Positions 8,901 through 16,866 of a stretch of DNA of 38,857 bases are shown in pieces (position 1 is the first letter of the stretch; each line of letters opens with the position of its first letter). Origin of the DNA: Balneolaceae bacterium (lineage in GTDB: Bacteria > Bacteroidota > Rhodothermia > Balneolales > Balneolaceae); contig JAEPNO010000025.1 in the NCBI GenBank assembly GCA_017643365.1, forward strand, positions 1 to 38,857, written 5' to 3'. The notes beneath the pieces are model-generated. The model was not told the DNA's origin, searched no databases, and worked only from the letters and a program-made list of their open reading frames with translations. A program made the position numbers and the translations under genes.

Positions 8901-9794
8901 ATATTTGGCATTCTGATTGTGATAATTGGAATCATTTCCGCGCGAATCACCTCGCCGTTGGAAGAACTTGAACGCGGACTCGAAAAGATTTCTCAAGGTA
9001 ACCTGAACACCCGATTACCGGTAAGCACTGTGGATGAAATTGGGCTGCTAACCAAAGCTTACAATACCATGGTTGCCAAGCTAAAAACCTTGCAAGAAGA
9101 ACTCGCCGATCGAGAGCGACAAGCAGCGTGGCAACAAATGGCGCAACAAGTAGCACACGAAATTAAAAACCCACTCACCCCAATGAAGTTGAATCTGCAG
9201 CATCTTGAACGGCAACTGCAGCAAACCGGCGACGACCTCCAACAAAACAAACCGCGAGTAGTTGCGATCACCAAAAGCATGATCGAACAAATTGATGCCC
9301 TCAGCAAAATTGCTTCTGATTTTTCGAAATTCGCGCGTCCATCAAAACAGGAATTTCACGACATAAAAATTAACCAGCTCATCAAATCGGTAACTGATTT
9401 ATATGCCGAGGACGACATCAAGCTCATTACTTTGCTTTCGAATGACGAGATCACCATTTCAGGCATTCAAGACGAACTGCGTAGGGTGTTCGTTAACCTC
9501 ATCAAAAACGCTCAAGAAGCGATCGACGATGATGGACAGGTAACCATCGAAAGCCACATAACCGCTGATCGTAAACGCATTTTGATAACCATCACTGATA
9601 CCGGAAAAGGCATCGACAGCGAAACTGCTGAAAGTATTTTTATGCCGAATTTTTCCACTAAAACCTCGGGAACCGGCTTAGGGCTGGCCATCACCAAAAA
9701 AATTGTAGAAGAGCATAAAGGCGCAATCACTTTCCAGAGCACACTGGGTTCCGGAACCTGCTTCACCCTCGATTTCCCGCTAAAAAATAGCTGA
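5976..9794 (+). CDS. Very large multi-pass NtrY-like sensor histidine kinase
   Basis: 1272 residues. One N-terminal helix (about 7-28) is followed by an extracytoplasmic domain to about 240, a run of about eight membrane helices (about 245-505), a second sensor region (about 510-770), two more helices (about 775-835), a third outside loop, and a final helix (about 960-985) leading into HAMP (about 985-1040). The kinase core has the H-box VAHEIKNPLTPMKL with phospho-acceptor H1061, the N-box with N1174/N1178, the G1 motif DTGKGID at D1208, and G2 TSGTGLGLAI. The HEIKNPLTPMKL form is typical of NtrY kinases. AGAGG precedes the ATG by 7 nt. No response regulator is adjacent, so its partner is unknown. 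It lies 29 nt after the dehydrogenase gene. Confidence 0.93.
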   Translation: MLNQLKSITALLFGVLAILAISFFVFEWMQLNRSIDEQVVQSEAETATIQAYNNFSTYVYNFTSASAEFVEDLKTQLVSGAQLDSESFDYRDYGFWGFTVFRGGKSFFWDGFSTTENEDYFFEEIDDIQVNLQRDGNVRYIESIIPFQLSSTTDTTRYHVLTRAKVHQTNTSDIGTESQLDASEFFKGPSLYPVRFSFSTVNNDSLLAASTFTSISGDNLATIYTTGNDIDLYSQSLQDKVIRLRSFFVGSFVFVFLLLLIWTSRNSHPYLRFLVQVISAGAVYWLLSTQLIVQVLSETALFTGYNFEWFTIIVPLMFLYVALHLVIKTRLSDLTLNDQREYNLLSFIHGTSIGVWLIIIFNFSSDILSTTQFNLFNQTLTSSLSTTFWLLFMGGAASLVLTIGNRTFYRIWENQESLPWNWLWFSILGSSLVLLITWFFKSTFYIDAWTPVLVALLCGGIHTITIIQWKFKVKKYRSSLLRLYLLINLIAALGFTANLYLTYQQELQLRLYTEAQNFVVDNEERIEAVTTNLLMKAHRQVPSISLFNVSNFEQIVSQIIEDDWLNYSFSIQLIDRNGNPLAEYNTNLSAPQWSTNFRVQELIIPFEDERIRRENLRPVLRDKPINTVNAQYSFFSRGWVPVYRNSRSEDITGWILASVYREIPEINRPFRSFVNATIKSFDETAFSLTEFNEGKPIRSSVIGTLNSVPDYGVLPQSVINKLKTDSGYSERNTIQEVNVNELFMRTQKDRIVRAAYRNISNTQILYTFLRIYFTITIPFILWMLCVLGYLLFTHQSETRRIRDRLLDRLIMASLLCLIILVAVTYEVLEQQNKLQMQEELRTKLKTLVSSIETANEQEIYSESYLENLTDIIGVDATLFIDGSLINSTTPQIYSKHLVSEIIPWNVYSSIVYGGFEQEINVIQLDDLELMIGYQPWLNQNQQMVGIAAIPTFLKTPRFYEQLLTTTSYLLAIYTLIFGILIVIIGIISARITSPLEELERGLEKISQGNLNTRLPVSTVDEIGLLTKAYNTMVAKLKTLQEELADRERQAAWQQMAQQVAHEIKNPLTPMKLNLQHLERQLQQTGDDLQQNKPRVVAITKSMIEQIDALSKIASDFSKFARPSKQEFHDIKINQLIKSVTDLYAEDDIKLITLLSNDEITISGIQDELRRVFVNLIKNAQEAIDDDGQVTIESHITADRKRILITITDTGKGIDSETAESIFMPNFSTKTSGTGLGLAITKKIVEEHKGAITFQSTLGSGTCFTLDFPLKNS

Positions 9795-9851
9795 CCCCAA
9801 CCGTATTCTTACGCCGAACTGTTGTATCATTAGCCCTCTCAAAAAATAGCT

Positions 9852-11219
9852 ATGAAACACGGCATCGACGAAATAAAAAAGGAAAGTTCTACCCTGCTCA
9901 CTATTGGGTTACCGATTGTGGGCACTCAATTATTGGGCATGGGGTTAAACGTTACCGATACCATCATGGCGGGGAACTTATCGGCAGCTGATCTTGCTGG
10001 CGTAGCCGTTGGGAACGCACTTTATTTTCCGGTTTCTCTTTTTGGCATGGCGATTTTAGTGGCCATCAATCCAATCGTTTCGCATTATTTAGGCGCAAGA
10101 AAATTCGACGAAATTGGTAAGTCAGCGCGGCAAACTTTGTGGATGGTTGCATTTTTAACTATTCCTTCGATTGTTGTGATCCAAAACCTGGATGTGTTGA
10201 TGCAGTGGATTGGCGTAGATCCCGAGATCATCCCAAAAGCCTCAGGATACATGAATGCCGTTGCTTGGGGAATTCCCGGTCTGCTCACTTTTGCCGGACT
10301 CCGATACTTCAGCGAAGGGCTCGCCATAACAAAACCGGCCATGTACATCGCTCTGCTAATGTTAATCATTAACATTCCTGCCGATTACATTTTGATGTAC
10401 GGGAAATTCGGCTTCGAAGAAATGGGTGCTCGCGGTACCGGCTACGCAACCACAGTTGTACAAACTGCTGGTGGTTTAGCCATGATCATTTTTACGGCAA
10501 CCTATAAACCTTTTAAACGCTTCCATGTATTCGCTCGAACCAAAGGTCCCGACTGGTTTTACGTGAAAGAAATTGTGCGAATTGGGGTGCCAAACGGCAT
10601 CAGTTCAACACTCGAAGTGTTGTTATTTGCTGCGGTTAGTGTGTTGATGGGAACGTTATCGGTAACGGCATCGGCCGCTCATCAGGTTGCGCTCAATATT
10701 GCAGCAACGGTATTTATGATCCCATTCGGGTTATCGATGGCGATTTCGCAACGGGTAGGTCGTGCGGTTGGTCAAGGCTCGATGGATGAAGCTCGATTTC
10801 GAGGATTTCTGGGAACCGGAGTTTGTACGTTGATTATGATCGTCACCGCATTTCTGATTTTCACCTTCCCCGAATTGATCGTAAGTATTTATTCAAACGA
10901 TCCGGAGGTGATGGCGCTGGCTGTTTCTCTCATTTTCTATGCTGGGGTTTTTCAAATCTCCGATGGACTACAAGTGGGTGGCTTCGGCTCCCTTCGCGGC
11001 CTAAAAGACACCCGAATGCCTATGGTGTTTAATTTTATTTCTTATTGGTTGATTGGCTTTTCGGTTGGCTATTATCTCGGCATCGTAAAAGATGTAGGTC
11101 CCGGCGGTTTATGGATGGGATTAATCTCCGGCTTAACTGTAGCAGCAGTACTGCACAACACCCGATTTCATTTGCTTACAAAGAGAAAAAGCATTGCCAC
11201 AAAATCACAAACACACTAA
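9852..11219 (+). CDS. MATE-family multidrug/cation efflux transporter (NorM-like)
   Basis: This 455-residue, about 12-helix inner-membrane antiporter comprises two MatE repeats. Family signatures include the N-terminal GLPIVGTQLLGMGLNVTDTIMAG, the GVAVGNALYFP segment, and in the second half the matching SASAAHQVALNIAATVFMIPFGLSMAISQRVGRAVGQG. MATE proteins export cationic drugs in exchange for Na+ or H+. It follows the sensor kinase gene by 57 nt and may be co-transcribed with it. The substrate is unknown. Confidence 0.95.
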   Translation: MKHGIDEIKKESSTLLTIGLPIVGTQLLGMGLNVTDTIMAGNLSAADLAGVAVGNALYFPVSLFGMAILVAINPIVSHYLGARKFDEIGKSARQTLWMVAFLTIPSIVVIQNLDVLMQWIGVDPEIIPKASGYMNAVAWGIPGLLTFAGLRYFSEGLAITKPAMYIALLMLIINIPADYILMYGKFGFEEMGARGTGYATTVVQTAGGLAMIIFTATYKPFKRFHVFARTKGPDWFYVKEIVRIGVPNGISSTLEVLLFAAVSVLMGTLSVTASAAHQVALNIAATVFMIPFGLSMAISQRVGRAVGQGSMDEARFRGFLGTGVCTLIMIVTAFLIFTFPELIVSIYSNDPEVMALAVSLIFYAGVFQISDGLQVGGFGSLRGLKDTRMPMVFNFISYWLIGFSVGYYLGIVKDVGPGGLWMGLISGLTVAAVLHNTRFHLLTKRKSIATKSQTH

Positions 11220-11274
11220 AGGACTGACTAGTTTGAATTTTGAATTCTTGAACTTTCCCAACCTTTGGAATTTT

Positions 11275-11299
11275 AAAACTGGAATTTGGAGCTTATTTG
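11275..11299 (+). repeat. 25-bp direct repeat, copy 1
   Basis: A 25-nt sequence starting AAAACTGGAATTTGGAGC is repeated exactly at 13139-13163. Both copies run into GGA/TTT-rich degenerate sequence ending in a CTTACC/TTTACC-like motif. The two copies bracket the Cys-rich peptide and beta-propeller genes. Confidence 0.9.
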
Positions 11300-11326
11300 G
11301 AATTTGGAATTTGGAATTTGGAATTT
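11299..11326 (+). repeat. Tandem 7-bp repeat (GGAATTT)4 in a 445-bp gene-free stretch
   Basis: Four perfect copies of GGAATTT stand head to tail, with a further copy at 11281-11287 and degenerate relatives (TTTGAATTT, CTTTGGAATTTT) from 11233 on. The gap 11220-11664 has no gene that I can support. Besides this array it holds the 25-bp direct repeat, AT-rich unique sequence, an (AT)17 tract and a promoter-like TATAAT. Confidence 0.95.
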
Positions 11327-11589
11327 AAAACTTACCTCACCTATTCACCAAACGTAAATAGCTCTTCTCTCGCTACATTGATATTAGCTTATCCTATAAC
11401 CGCACTGTTTGATTTTCCCTCACACGCTCAATGCTGCACAGAAACACAATAACTTCAACTTGAAAACTGAAAACCATTTTTGAATATATTAGATGGATAT
11501 CAAATTGAGGGTTTCAGTAATCAATAATTCTTTGTAGGTAATTAATTCTCTAGGTATAAACTCAGGTCCTACTTTCACAACTCATTTGT

Positions 11590-11627
<38 letters not shown>

Positions 11628-11629
11628 TT

Positions 11630-11635
11630 TATAAT
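11630..11635 (+). promoter_or_regulatory. -10 promoter element (TATAAT) next to the AT tract
   Basis: A consensus TATAAT lies 29 nt before the ATG at 11665, giving a predicted transcription start near 11642. The expected -35 position falls inside the (AT)17 tract. A TTTGTTG lies on the far side of the tract (11585-11591), 38 nt from the -10. Confidence 0.45.
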
Positions 11636-11664
11636 CCTGTTCAAAATTAACTTACCCAAATATT

Positions 11665-11898
11665 ATGCCCAAAAAATTATTACTCACACCCATTGTAATC
11701 AGTTTTTTATTTACGTTGGCTTCTCTGAGTCCAACTCAAATGGATTCAAAAGACTCTGAAGAAGAAGTCTGTGCTGATTGTGCCTTAAACTCGACCTGCC
11801 TAGTAGTTTGTCGGCAAAATGAAAATGGATCTGAAACTCCAATTTGTTCAAATTATGGTCAACAATCTTGTGCCTGCGAAGCACCAGTTTTTTTATAG
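11665..11898 (+). CDS. Small secreted cysteine-rich peptide
   Basis: 77 residues. An N-terminal signal-like segment (KKLLLTPIVISFLFTLASLS) is followed by an acidic linker (DSKDSEEE) and a C-terminal part with seven cysteines (VCADC, STC, VVC, ICSNYGQQSCAC). The pattern recalls the small secreted Cys-rich or NVEALA-type peptides that in Bacteroidota sit just before 6-bladed beta-propeller genes, and such a gene follows 4 nt later. The NVEALA motif itself is absent. The function is unknown. Confidence 0.7.
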   Translation: MPKKLLLTPIVISFLFTLASLSPTQMDSKDSEEEVCADCALNSTCLVVCRQNENGSETPICSNYGQQSCACEAPVFL

Positions 11899-11902
11899 TT
11901 TT

Positions 11903-12964
11903 ATGCGAATTTTAAAGTATCTATTGCTAATAAATATTGTTTTTAGTTCTAGCATTAATGCACAACTCAAGTTATCTGCCTCAGATACTTACAGTATAAT
12001 TATTGACGATAGTAAATACCTTTTACCACAATTACATAAAGCAAGTTTTTCAAAAGATGGTGATTTATTTTACTGTGATTTGAATCAAATACTAAAATTC
12101 GATTCTAAGGGGAATTTCGTTGTATCGATTTCACCAATGGGACGCGGTCCAGGAGAATTTCAAGTGCTTGCTGATTGCATTACTACGAACTCACATTTAG
12201 TTGTTCTGCCCTACAATGAATTTAAATTGATATTGTACTCATTAAATGATTTAACATTTATAGAAGAATACAACCTTGGTTCAATTAGAGCTCGAAGAGT
12301 TGAAGCGCTATCTGACTCAGCATTTGCTATTCAACACGATGCAGAAAAATCACAATATAGCTCAGCAATTACATATTTAAAGATTAAACAAAATGGTAAG
12401 ATGCACTCTCAACCCATAAACGTAATACCGGAAATGGGTTATGTAGGTTCTACTACTTTTTTTACTGGAGGATTAGCAACTATCGATAATACTATATTTT
12501 ATAACTACGTCTCATACCATGAGATTACGAAATTTAATATTGATACCGAGTCCGGACATACACTTAATGATAAGCCACAAAATTTTAATATATCCTTTAT
12601 TGATGAGCTAAATGAACTCAAACAACCCTTTGATCATAGATATTATCGCGGCTATATGTATTCGAGATCTCGTTCTATGGGTTTATTTAGTACAGATTCA
12701 TTATTGATTCAACAAATTGAGTACAACAATCCGTGGGAAGGAGGTACTTTTGACTCTTCAGTAATTGAAAGAAGCTTGGAATTTTGGGATGTTAGTTCAT
12801 CTCAAAAAATTATTGGCGGTTTATCTGTAGATGACAAAAGGCTTCAAATTGTACAAAACAATAAATTTTATTTTAATAGTGGATTAAAGTTTTCAGAAGA
12901 GAGTGCAAAAATTCAAAATGGTAATAGATTAGTATTATTTGATATTTACTTATTAGAACGTTGA
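11903..12964 (+). CDS. Secreted 6-bladed beta-propeller-type protein
   Basis: The open frame extends back to 11819, but the ATG at 11903 begins a signal peptide (MRILKYLLLINIVFSSSINA) and lies 4 nt after the peptide gene, so it is the likely start. That gives 353 residues. The segment ILKFDSKGNFVVSISPMGRGPGEF is characteristic of the Bacteroidota 6-bladed beta-propeller (NHL/DUF4934-like) proteins. Blade-like repeats continue (SLNDLTFIEEYNLG, NKFYFNSGLKF). The protein is presumably periplasmic or surface-exposed, and its ligand is unknown. The gene is clearly richer in A+T than the core genes nearby, which suggests acquisition. Confidence 0.8.
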   Translation: MRILKYLLLINIVFSSSINAQLKLSASDTYSIIIDDSKYLLPQLHKASFSKDGDLFYCDLNQILKFDSKGNFVVSISPMGRGPGEFQVLADCITTNSHLVVLPYNEFKLILYSLNDLTFIEEYNLGSIRARRVEALSDSAFAIQHDAEKSQYSSAITYLKIKQNGKMHSQPINVIPEMGYVGSTTFFTGGLATIDNTIFYNYVSYHEITKFNIDTESGHTLNDKPQNFNISFIDELNELKQPFDHRYYRGYMYSRSRSMGLFSTDSLLIQQIEYNNPWEGGTFDSSVIERSLEFWDVSSSQKIIGGLSVDDKRLQIVQNNKFYFNSGLKFSEESAKIQNGNRLVLFDIYLLER

Positions 12965-13047
12965 AATTTCATGACTTTTCCCAATTATTAATTGAGACAA
13001 AAGCGTCGAAGTTAGATAACATAGTTCTTACCTCATTAAAGCTTGGC

Positions 13048-13073
13048 TAATCCTTCGCTCCGTTTTGGATGAC
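13048..13073 (-). repeat. Interspersed GTCATnnnnAACGGAGCGAAGGAT-type repeat
   Basis: Read on the minus strand this is GTCATCCAAAACGGAGCGAA followed by GGATTA. It resembles the repeats near 28156, 28832 and 28887 (GTCATTnCGAnCGGAGnGAG). It lies in the 224-nt gap between the propeller and DinB-like genes, which otherwise holds only AT-rich sequence and direct-repeat copy 2. Confidence 0.55.
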
Positions 13074-13138
13074 TTTTTTTCAGTTGTTTTGATTATGCCA
13101 CTAAAACTCAAAAGCACTAAATGTGTGATTGGGCTTTG

Positions 13139-13163
13139 AAAACTGGAATTTGGAGCTTATTTG
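13139..13163 (+). repeat. 25-bp direct repeat, copy 2
   Basis: This is an exact second copy of the 25-nt sequence at 11275-11299, in the same orientation. It ends 25 nt before the stop codon of the convergent DinB-like gene. Confidence 0.9.
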
Positions 13164-13188
13164 AACATTGGATTTTGGATTTTGAAAT

Positions 13189-13737
13189 TTACCCCACTAA
13201 CCTCCCAATCTGCCCCAAGTGCCTCTTCGTGTGCGCCGCATGAATTGCCAAACACGCACTAATACTCATCTTCAAAAATTTCACCACCGGATTGCGCACT
13301 TTAATTTTATCCAGATCTAACGAATGCGATTCCGCCAATTCCACGATCCTTAAAAACCGATCCATATTTTGATTGTAGTGATCCACCAATGCCTGTCGAT
13401 CTAATTCCACTTTCTTATCAGGGAAGAAAACGGGAAATGTTTTCACTTTAGGATTAAAATCCGGGCTTACCACTTTCACAAACATTCGCATTGTCCATGG
13501 CAGCGAATAGGGACCTGTACCTTTAGGTAATGCGCTTAAATCACCTTTAAAAGCAGGTTCCATCTGCCCCAAATACAAATCCGTAGTTTTGTTGATGTGA
13601 CTTATTACCTCCCCCACACACCATCCGCCATTGGCCGGCAAGCTCACAAATAAATCGTCATCAACACGCTCAAGCATCGAGTCTAAATCCGTTTTCAGAT
13701 TATTAAAGCTGTTTCTAAAATATTGATTGGTGTACAT
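13189..13737 (-). CDS. DinB-like (DinB_2 superfamily) protein
   Basis: 182 residues, four-helix-bundle DinB/YfiT type. The usual three metal-binding histidines are plausible at GEVISHIN (near residue 48) and in the C-terminal helix HAAHTKRHLGQIGRL. Members include thiol-dependent S-transferases and many proteins without assigned activity. It is transcribed away from the polyketide operon; the 143-nt gap between them is divergent and may hold both promoters. Confidence 0.8.
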   Translation of the reverse strand: MYTNQYFRNSFNNLKTDLDSMLERVDDDLFVSLPANGGWCVGEVISHINKTTDLYLGQMEPAFKGDLSALPKGTGPYSLPWTMRMFVKVVSPDFNPKVKTFPVFFPDKKVELDRQALVDHYNQNMDRFLRIVELAESHSLDLDKIKVRNPVVKFLKMSISACLAIHAAHTKRHLGQIGRLVG

Positions 13738-13828
13738 GGCTATTACATAGGTGGTTGATTCGCTTCCATCACGTGAACATCATCATGAAGTTTCATAAAT
13801 AAAATAACCGATACAAAAGTGAACTTTT

Positions 13829-13846
13829 AACGGATAAATAACCGTT
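13829..13846. promoter_or_regulatory. Inverted repeat AACGG-N8-CCGTT between divergent genes
   Basis: AACGG (13829-13833) and CCGTT (13842-13846) form a 5-bp inverted repeat with an 8-nt AT-rich spacer, 35 nt before the polyketide synthase start. Placement and symmetry suit an operator, but the arms are short and chance is possible. Confidence 0.25.
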
Positions 13847-13880
13847 TTCCTAGCACATAATAAAGCAGTATTCTTTTCCC

Positions 13881-14978
13881 ATGCCCGTATACATTAACGA
13901 CATAGCCACCGCAGTACCAACTTCATTTGGCGAACAACAAACTGTTCGCGAAATCATGAAAGAAAGTGTGCCCGGAGACCGAAAAACGCGATCCATCATC
14001 CATCGAATTTATAGCCAATCGGGCATAGAAAAGCGCCATGCAACCAATTACGACTTAGATTCGGGAGACGACGGATTCTTTCAGCGTGTGTTCAAGAACG
14101 AAAAGCCACCCTCGACGGGTGAGCGAAATCAAATCTACCAGCAAGAATCGAAGAAGCTCTTTTGTTCGGTGGCCGAGCAATTACTTGAAAATTCTCCCGA
14201 GTTTGAAAAGTCGGATATCACCCATGTAATCACTGTTTCCTGTACCGGTTTTTATGCGCCCGGACCTGATTTCGAAGTGGTTCGTCACCTCGGGCTCTCT
14301 CCTTCCACTCAACGTTTTCATATTGGATTTATGGGCTGCTACGCGGCTTTCCCTGCACTCAAAATGGCACAATCTTTTTGTACGGCCAATCCTGATGCCG
14401 TGGTATTAGTCATTACTTGTGAACTGTGCTCGTTGCATCTCCAAATCGAAGACGACATCGACCAAATTCTTGCCGCTTCTGTATTTGCTGATGGAGCTTC
14501 AGGCGTTCTCGTTTCTACAAGAAAGCCAACTAAAGCAGGATTCCGACTAGATGAGTTTTCTTCCGCTTTGGCTTACGAAGGCGAGAAAGACATGACATGG
14601 ACTATTAGTGATACGGGATTCAAAATGGTGCTTTCCAGTTACATACCGTCGATAATCGAAGCTAATATCGATGGAATTATGCAACCCATGTTCGATGCGC
14701 TGCACATCAACAAAGAAGACATCGATTTGTGGGCGGTGCATCCCGGTGGTCGGGCAATCATCGACAAGGTAGAGCAAGGCATGGGCGTTGCGCCGGAAAA
14801 GGTGATTCCATCTAGGAATGTTCTGGCTAACTACGGCAACATGAGCAGCGCTACTATTTTATTTGTGCTGGACGAAGTACGCAATGGTTTTGTAGAAAAC
14901 GAAGCTAAAGTGTTACCAATCGCTTTTGGTCCGGGGCTCACCATCGAAACCGGAATTTTCACTTACATTTCTTCTTAA
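13881..14978 (+). CDS. Type III polyketide synthase (chalcone/stilbene synthase family)
   Basis: 365 residues. The catalytic Cys-His-Asn triad is visible as C153 (GFMGCYAAF), H287 (WAVHPGGRAII) and N320 (NYGNMSSAT). The N-terminal ITVSCTGFYAPGPD segment and GPGLTIETGIF near the end are also standard. The enzyme extends an acyl-CoA starter with malonyl-CoA and cyclises the chain into alkylpyrones or alkylresorcinols; the starter cannot be read here. Its stop overlaps the methyltransferase start (TAATG), so it heads a tight operon with methyltransferase and monooxygenase genes. Confidence 0.95.
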   Translation: MPVYINDIATAVPTSFGEQQTVREIMKESVPGDRKTRSIIHRIYSQSGIEKRHATNYDLDSGDDGFFQRVFKNEKPPSTGERNQIYQQESKKLFCSVAEQLLENSPEFEKSDITHVITVSCTGFYAPGPDFEVVRHLGLSPSTQRFHIGFMGCYAAFPALKMAQSFCTANPDAVVLVITCELCSLHLQIEDDIDQILAASVFADGASGVLVSTRKPTKAGFRLDEFSSALAYEGEKDMTWTISDTGFKMVLSSYIPSIIEANIDGIMQPMFDALHINKEDIDLWAVHPGGRAIIDKVEQGMGVAPEKVIPSRNVLANYGNMSSATILFVLDEVRNGFVENEAKVLPIAFGPGLTIETGIFTYISS

Positions 14979-15673
14979 TGGAAGGATTTCTTGCACATCG
15001 CCAACAAGATCTTATAGAATGGATGGAAAAGGAAGATTGTGATCCCGAAAAACTGCACCGAACGTATCAGCAATTTAAAACCATTAACCGACTGCTTTCC
15101 GGGTGGAAACGAATTTACAAAAGCAGAATCCGGCCGAAGCTCGAACGTGAACAAATAAACACGATGCTGGACATCGGCTTTGGTGGAGGTGATATTCCTA
15201 TCGCGATCACGAAATGGGCAAACCGCGACGGTTTCGATCTTGAAATTCTGGCGATCGAGTTGGATGATCGAGCTTTGGAATTTGCCCAACAACTTGATGC
15301 ACCCAAATCCATCACCTTCGAAAAAAAACATGCCAAAGAGCTAATCGCTGAAGATTGCCGATTCGACTTTGTGATCTCTAATCACGTATTGCATCATTTA
15401 TCGGATGAAGAAATTCCTGTTCTGTTGAATGAGTCCGATGAGCTGGCAAAAAAGTCGGTCATTTTTAACGATATTGAGCGCAATGCCGTGGGCTACACTT
15501 TATTTGCTTCGATTACACCGCTGCTTTTTCGAGATTCTTTCATAACGGTTGATGGCTTGATTTCGATCAAACGGAGTTTTAAAAGCGAGGAGTTGGAGCG
15601 TATCATCCCCAAAAAATGGAAGATTGATCAAATGCCGCTTTTTCGAATTTTGCTAACCTTAGACAAATCATGA
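14978..15673 (+). CDS. SAM-dependent methyltransferase of the polyketide operon
   Basis: This 231-residue class I methyltransferase has motif I MLDIGFGGGDIPIAI (about residues 63-77), an acidic residue at the end of strand 2 (AIELDD), and FDFVISNHVLHHL, the usual motif before the active site. It probably methylates the polyketide product on O or C, an inference from its position. It overlaps the synthase by 1 nt and the monooxygenase by 4 nt, so the three proteins are made together. Confidence 0.88.
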   Translation: MEGFLAHRQQDLIEWMEKEDCDPEKLHRTYQQFKTINRLLSGWKRIYKSRIRPKLEREQINTMLDIGFGGGDIPIAITKWANRDGFDLEILAIELDDRALEFAQQLDAPKSITFEKKHAKELIAEDCRFDFVISNHVLHHLSDEEIPVLLNESDELAKKSVIFNDIERNAVGYTLFASITPLLFRDSFITVDGLISIKRSFKSEELERIIPKKWKIDQMPLFRILLTLDKS

Positions 15674-16827
15674 ATATTAAAGACGTTGTTATAGTCGGTG
15701 GCGGTCCGGTTGGACTTTTTATGGGATTGTGCTTACATCATCGAGGAATTCCATTTACCATCATCGAAAAACGTACCGAAATCATCAGCGGCTCTCGATC
15801 GCTAGGCATTCATCCGGTTTCGCTTGAATTATTTGCGGAGCTGGGAATTGCGGAAACGTTTATCGATGCTGGTTTGAAAGTAGAACGTGGTCATGCACAC
15901 TCTGGAGAAAAAATTCTTGGCACTATCGATTTTAAGGATTGCCCAAAGCCCTTCAATTTTATTTTACTGTTAGCACAAAGCGAAACCGAACGCCTCCTCA
16001 AAGAGCGATTGCTGGAAGTTGCACCTGATTCGTACATCGAAAATGCAGAGGTTTCCTCCCTCGATCAGCAAGATGATTTTGTGCGGCTGGACATCAAAAA
16101 AGATGGAAAAACTCATTCGGTTGAAACCGGTTATGTAATCGGTTGTGATGGTAAAAACAGCTTTGTTCGGGAAGCGTTGGGGATTCGTTTTAAAGGTGAA
16201 AATTATCCCGACACTTACATTATAGGCGATTTCGAGGAATCCACCGAATTTGGAAAGGATGCCGTTGTTTATCTCCCAAAAGAAGGACTCATCGAATGTT
16301 TCCCTCTACCGAATAACATGCGCCGCTGGGTGGTTAAAACGGATTCGTATATAAACGAGCCATCTCCGGAGTTGATCGCAGACTTGGTTTCTAAAAGAAT
16401 CGCAGCCTCTGTTGATCCTTCAACTTGCACCACGCACAGCAGTTTTGGAGTGCAGCACTTTATAGCCGATCGATTTATTGTGGATCGCGTGCTACTCGCC
16501 GGTGATGCTGCCCATGTGGTAAGCCCAATCGGCGGACAAGGCATGAACCTTGGTTGGATCGATGCTTGGCATCTAGCTAACGTGATGAGCTTCTGTAGAG
16601 GAATTTCGAAAGACTTGCCTATTGCGGATATGTTTGTGTATGAAACCAAACAAAAGCCGATGGCTAAAAAAGTAGCGAAACGCGCTGAGTTGAATATGAA
16701 ACTTGGTCGGTCGACAGCTTTTCCTACGCTAAAGCATCAGTTTGTATCATCTATGCTTAAATCACCGCTTCAAAATAAAATGGCCGAGTTTTTTACCATG
16801 CGTGGACTTGAGACTTGGTGGATTTAA
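15670..16827 (+). CDS. FAD-dependent aromatic-ring-type monooxygenase
   Basis: 385 residues of the PHBH/UbiH-like flavoprotein hydroxylase family. The N-terminal dinucleotide fold is VVIVGGGPVGLFMG followed by the E of IIEKR. The DG motif is YVIGCDGKNSFVRE, and the FAD-ribityl GD motif is VLLAGDAAHVVSPIGGQGMN. Such enzymes hydroxylate phenolic rings with NAD(P)H and O2. In this operon it would oxidise the polyketide phenol, possibly toward a quinone. The start overlaps the methyltransferase end (ATGA). Confidence 0.93.
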   Translation: MNIKDVVIVGGGPVGLFMGLCLHHRGIPFTIIEKRTEIISGSRSLGIHPVSLELFAELGIAETFIDAGLKVERGHAHSGEKILGTIDFKDCPKPFNFILLLAQSETERLLKERLLEVAPDSYIENAEVSSLDQQDDFVRLDIKKDGKTHSVETGYVIGCDGKNSFVREALGIRFKGENYPDTYIIGDFEESTEFGKDAVVYLPKEGLIECFPLPNNMRRWVVKTDSYINEPSPELIADLVSKRIAASVDPSTCTTHSSFGVQHFIADRFIVDRVLLAGDAAHVVSPIGGQGMNLGWIDAWHLANVMSFCRGISKDLPIADMFVYETKQKPMAKKVAKRAELNMKLGRSTAFPTLKHQFVSSMLKSPLQNKMAEFFTMRGLETWWI

Positions 16828-16866
16828 CACTTTATTGTATCCAATATTCATCAACAGAAGGAAAGC

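Noticed and set aside
11299-11326. Possible CRISPR array
   Set aside because: The units are 7 bp and directly adjacent, with no spacers and no cas genes in the window.
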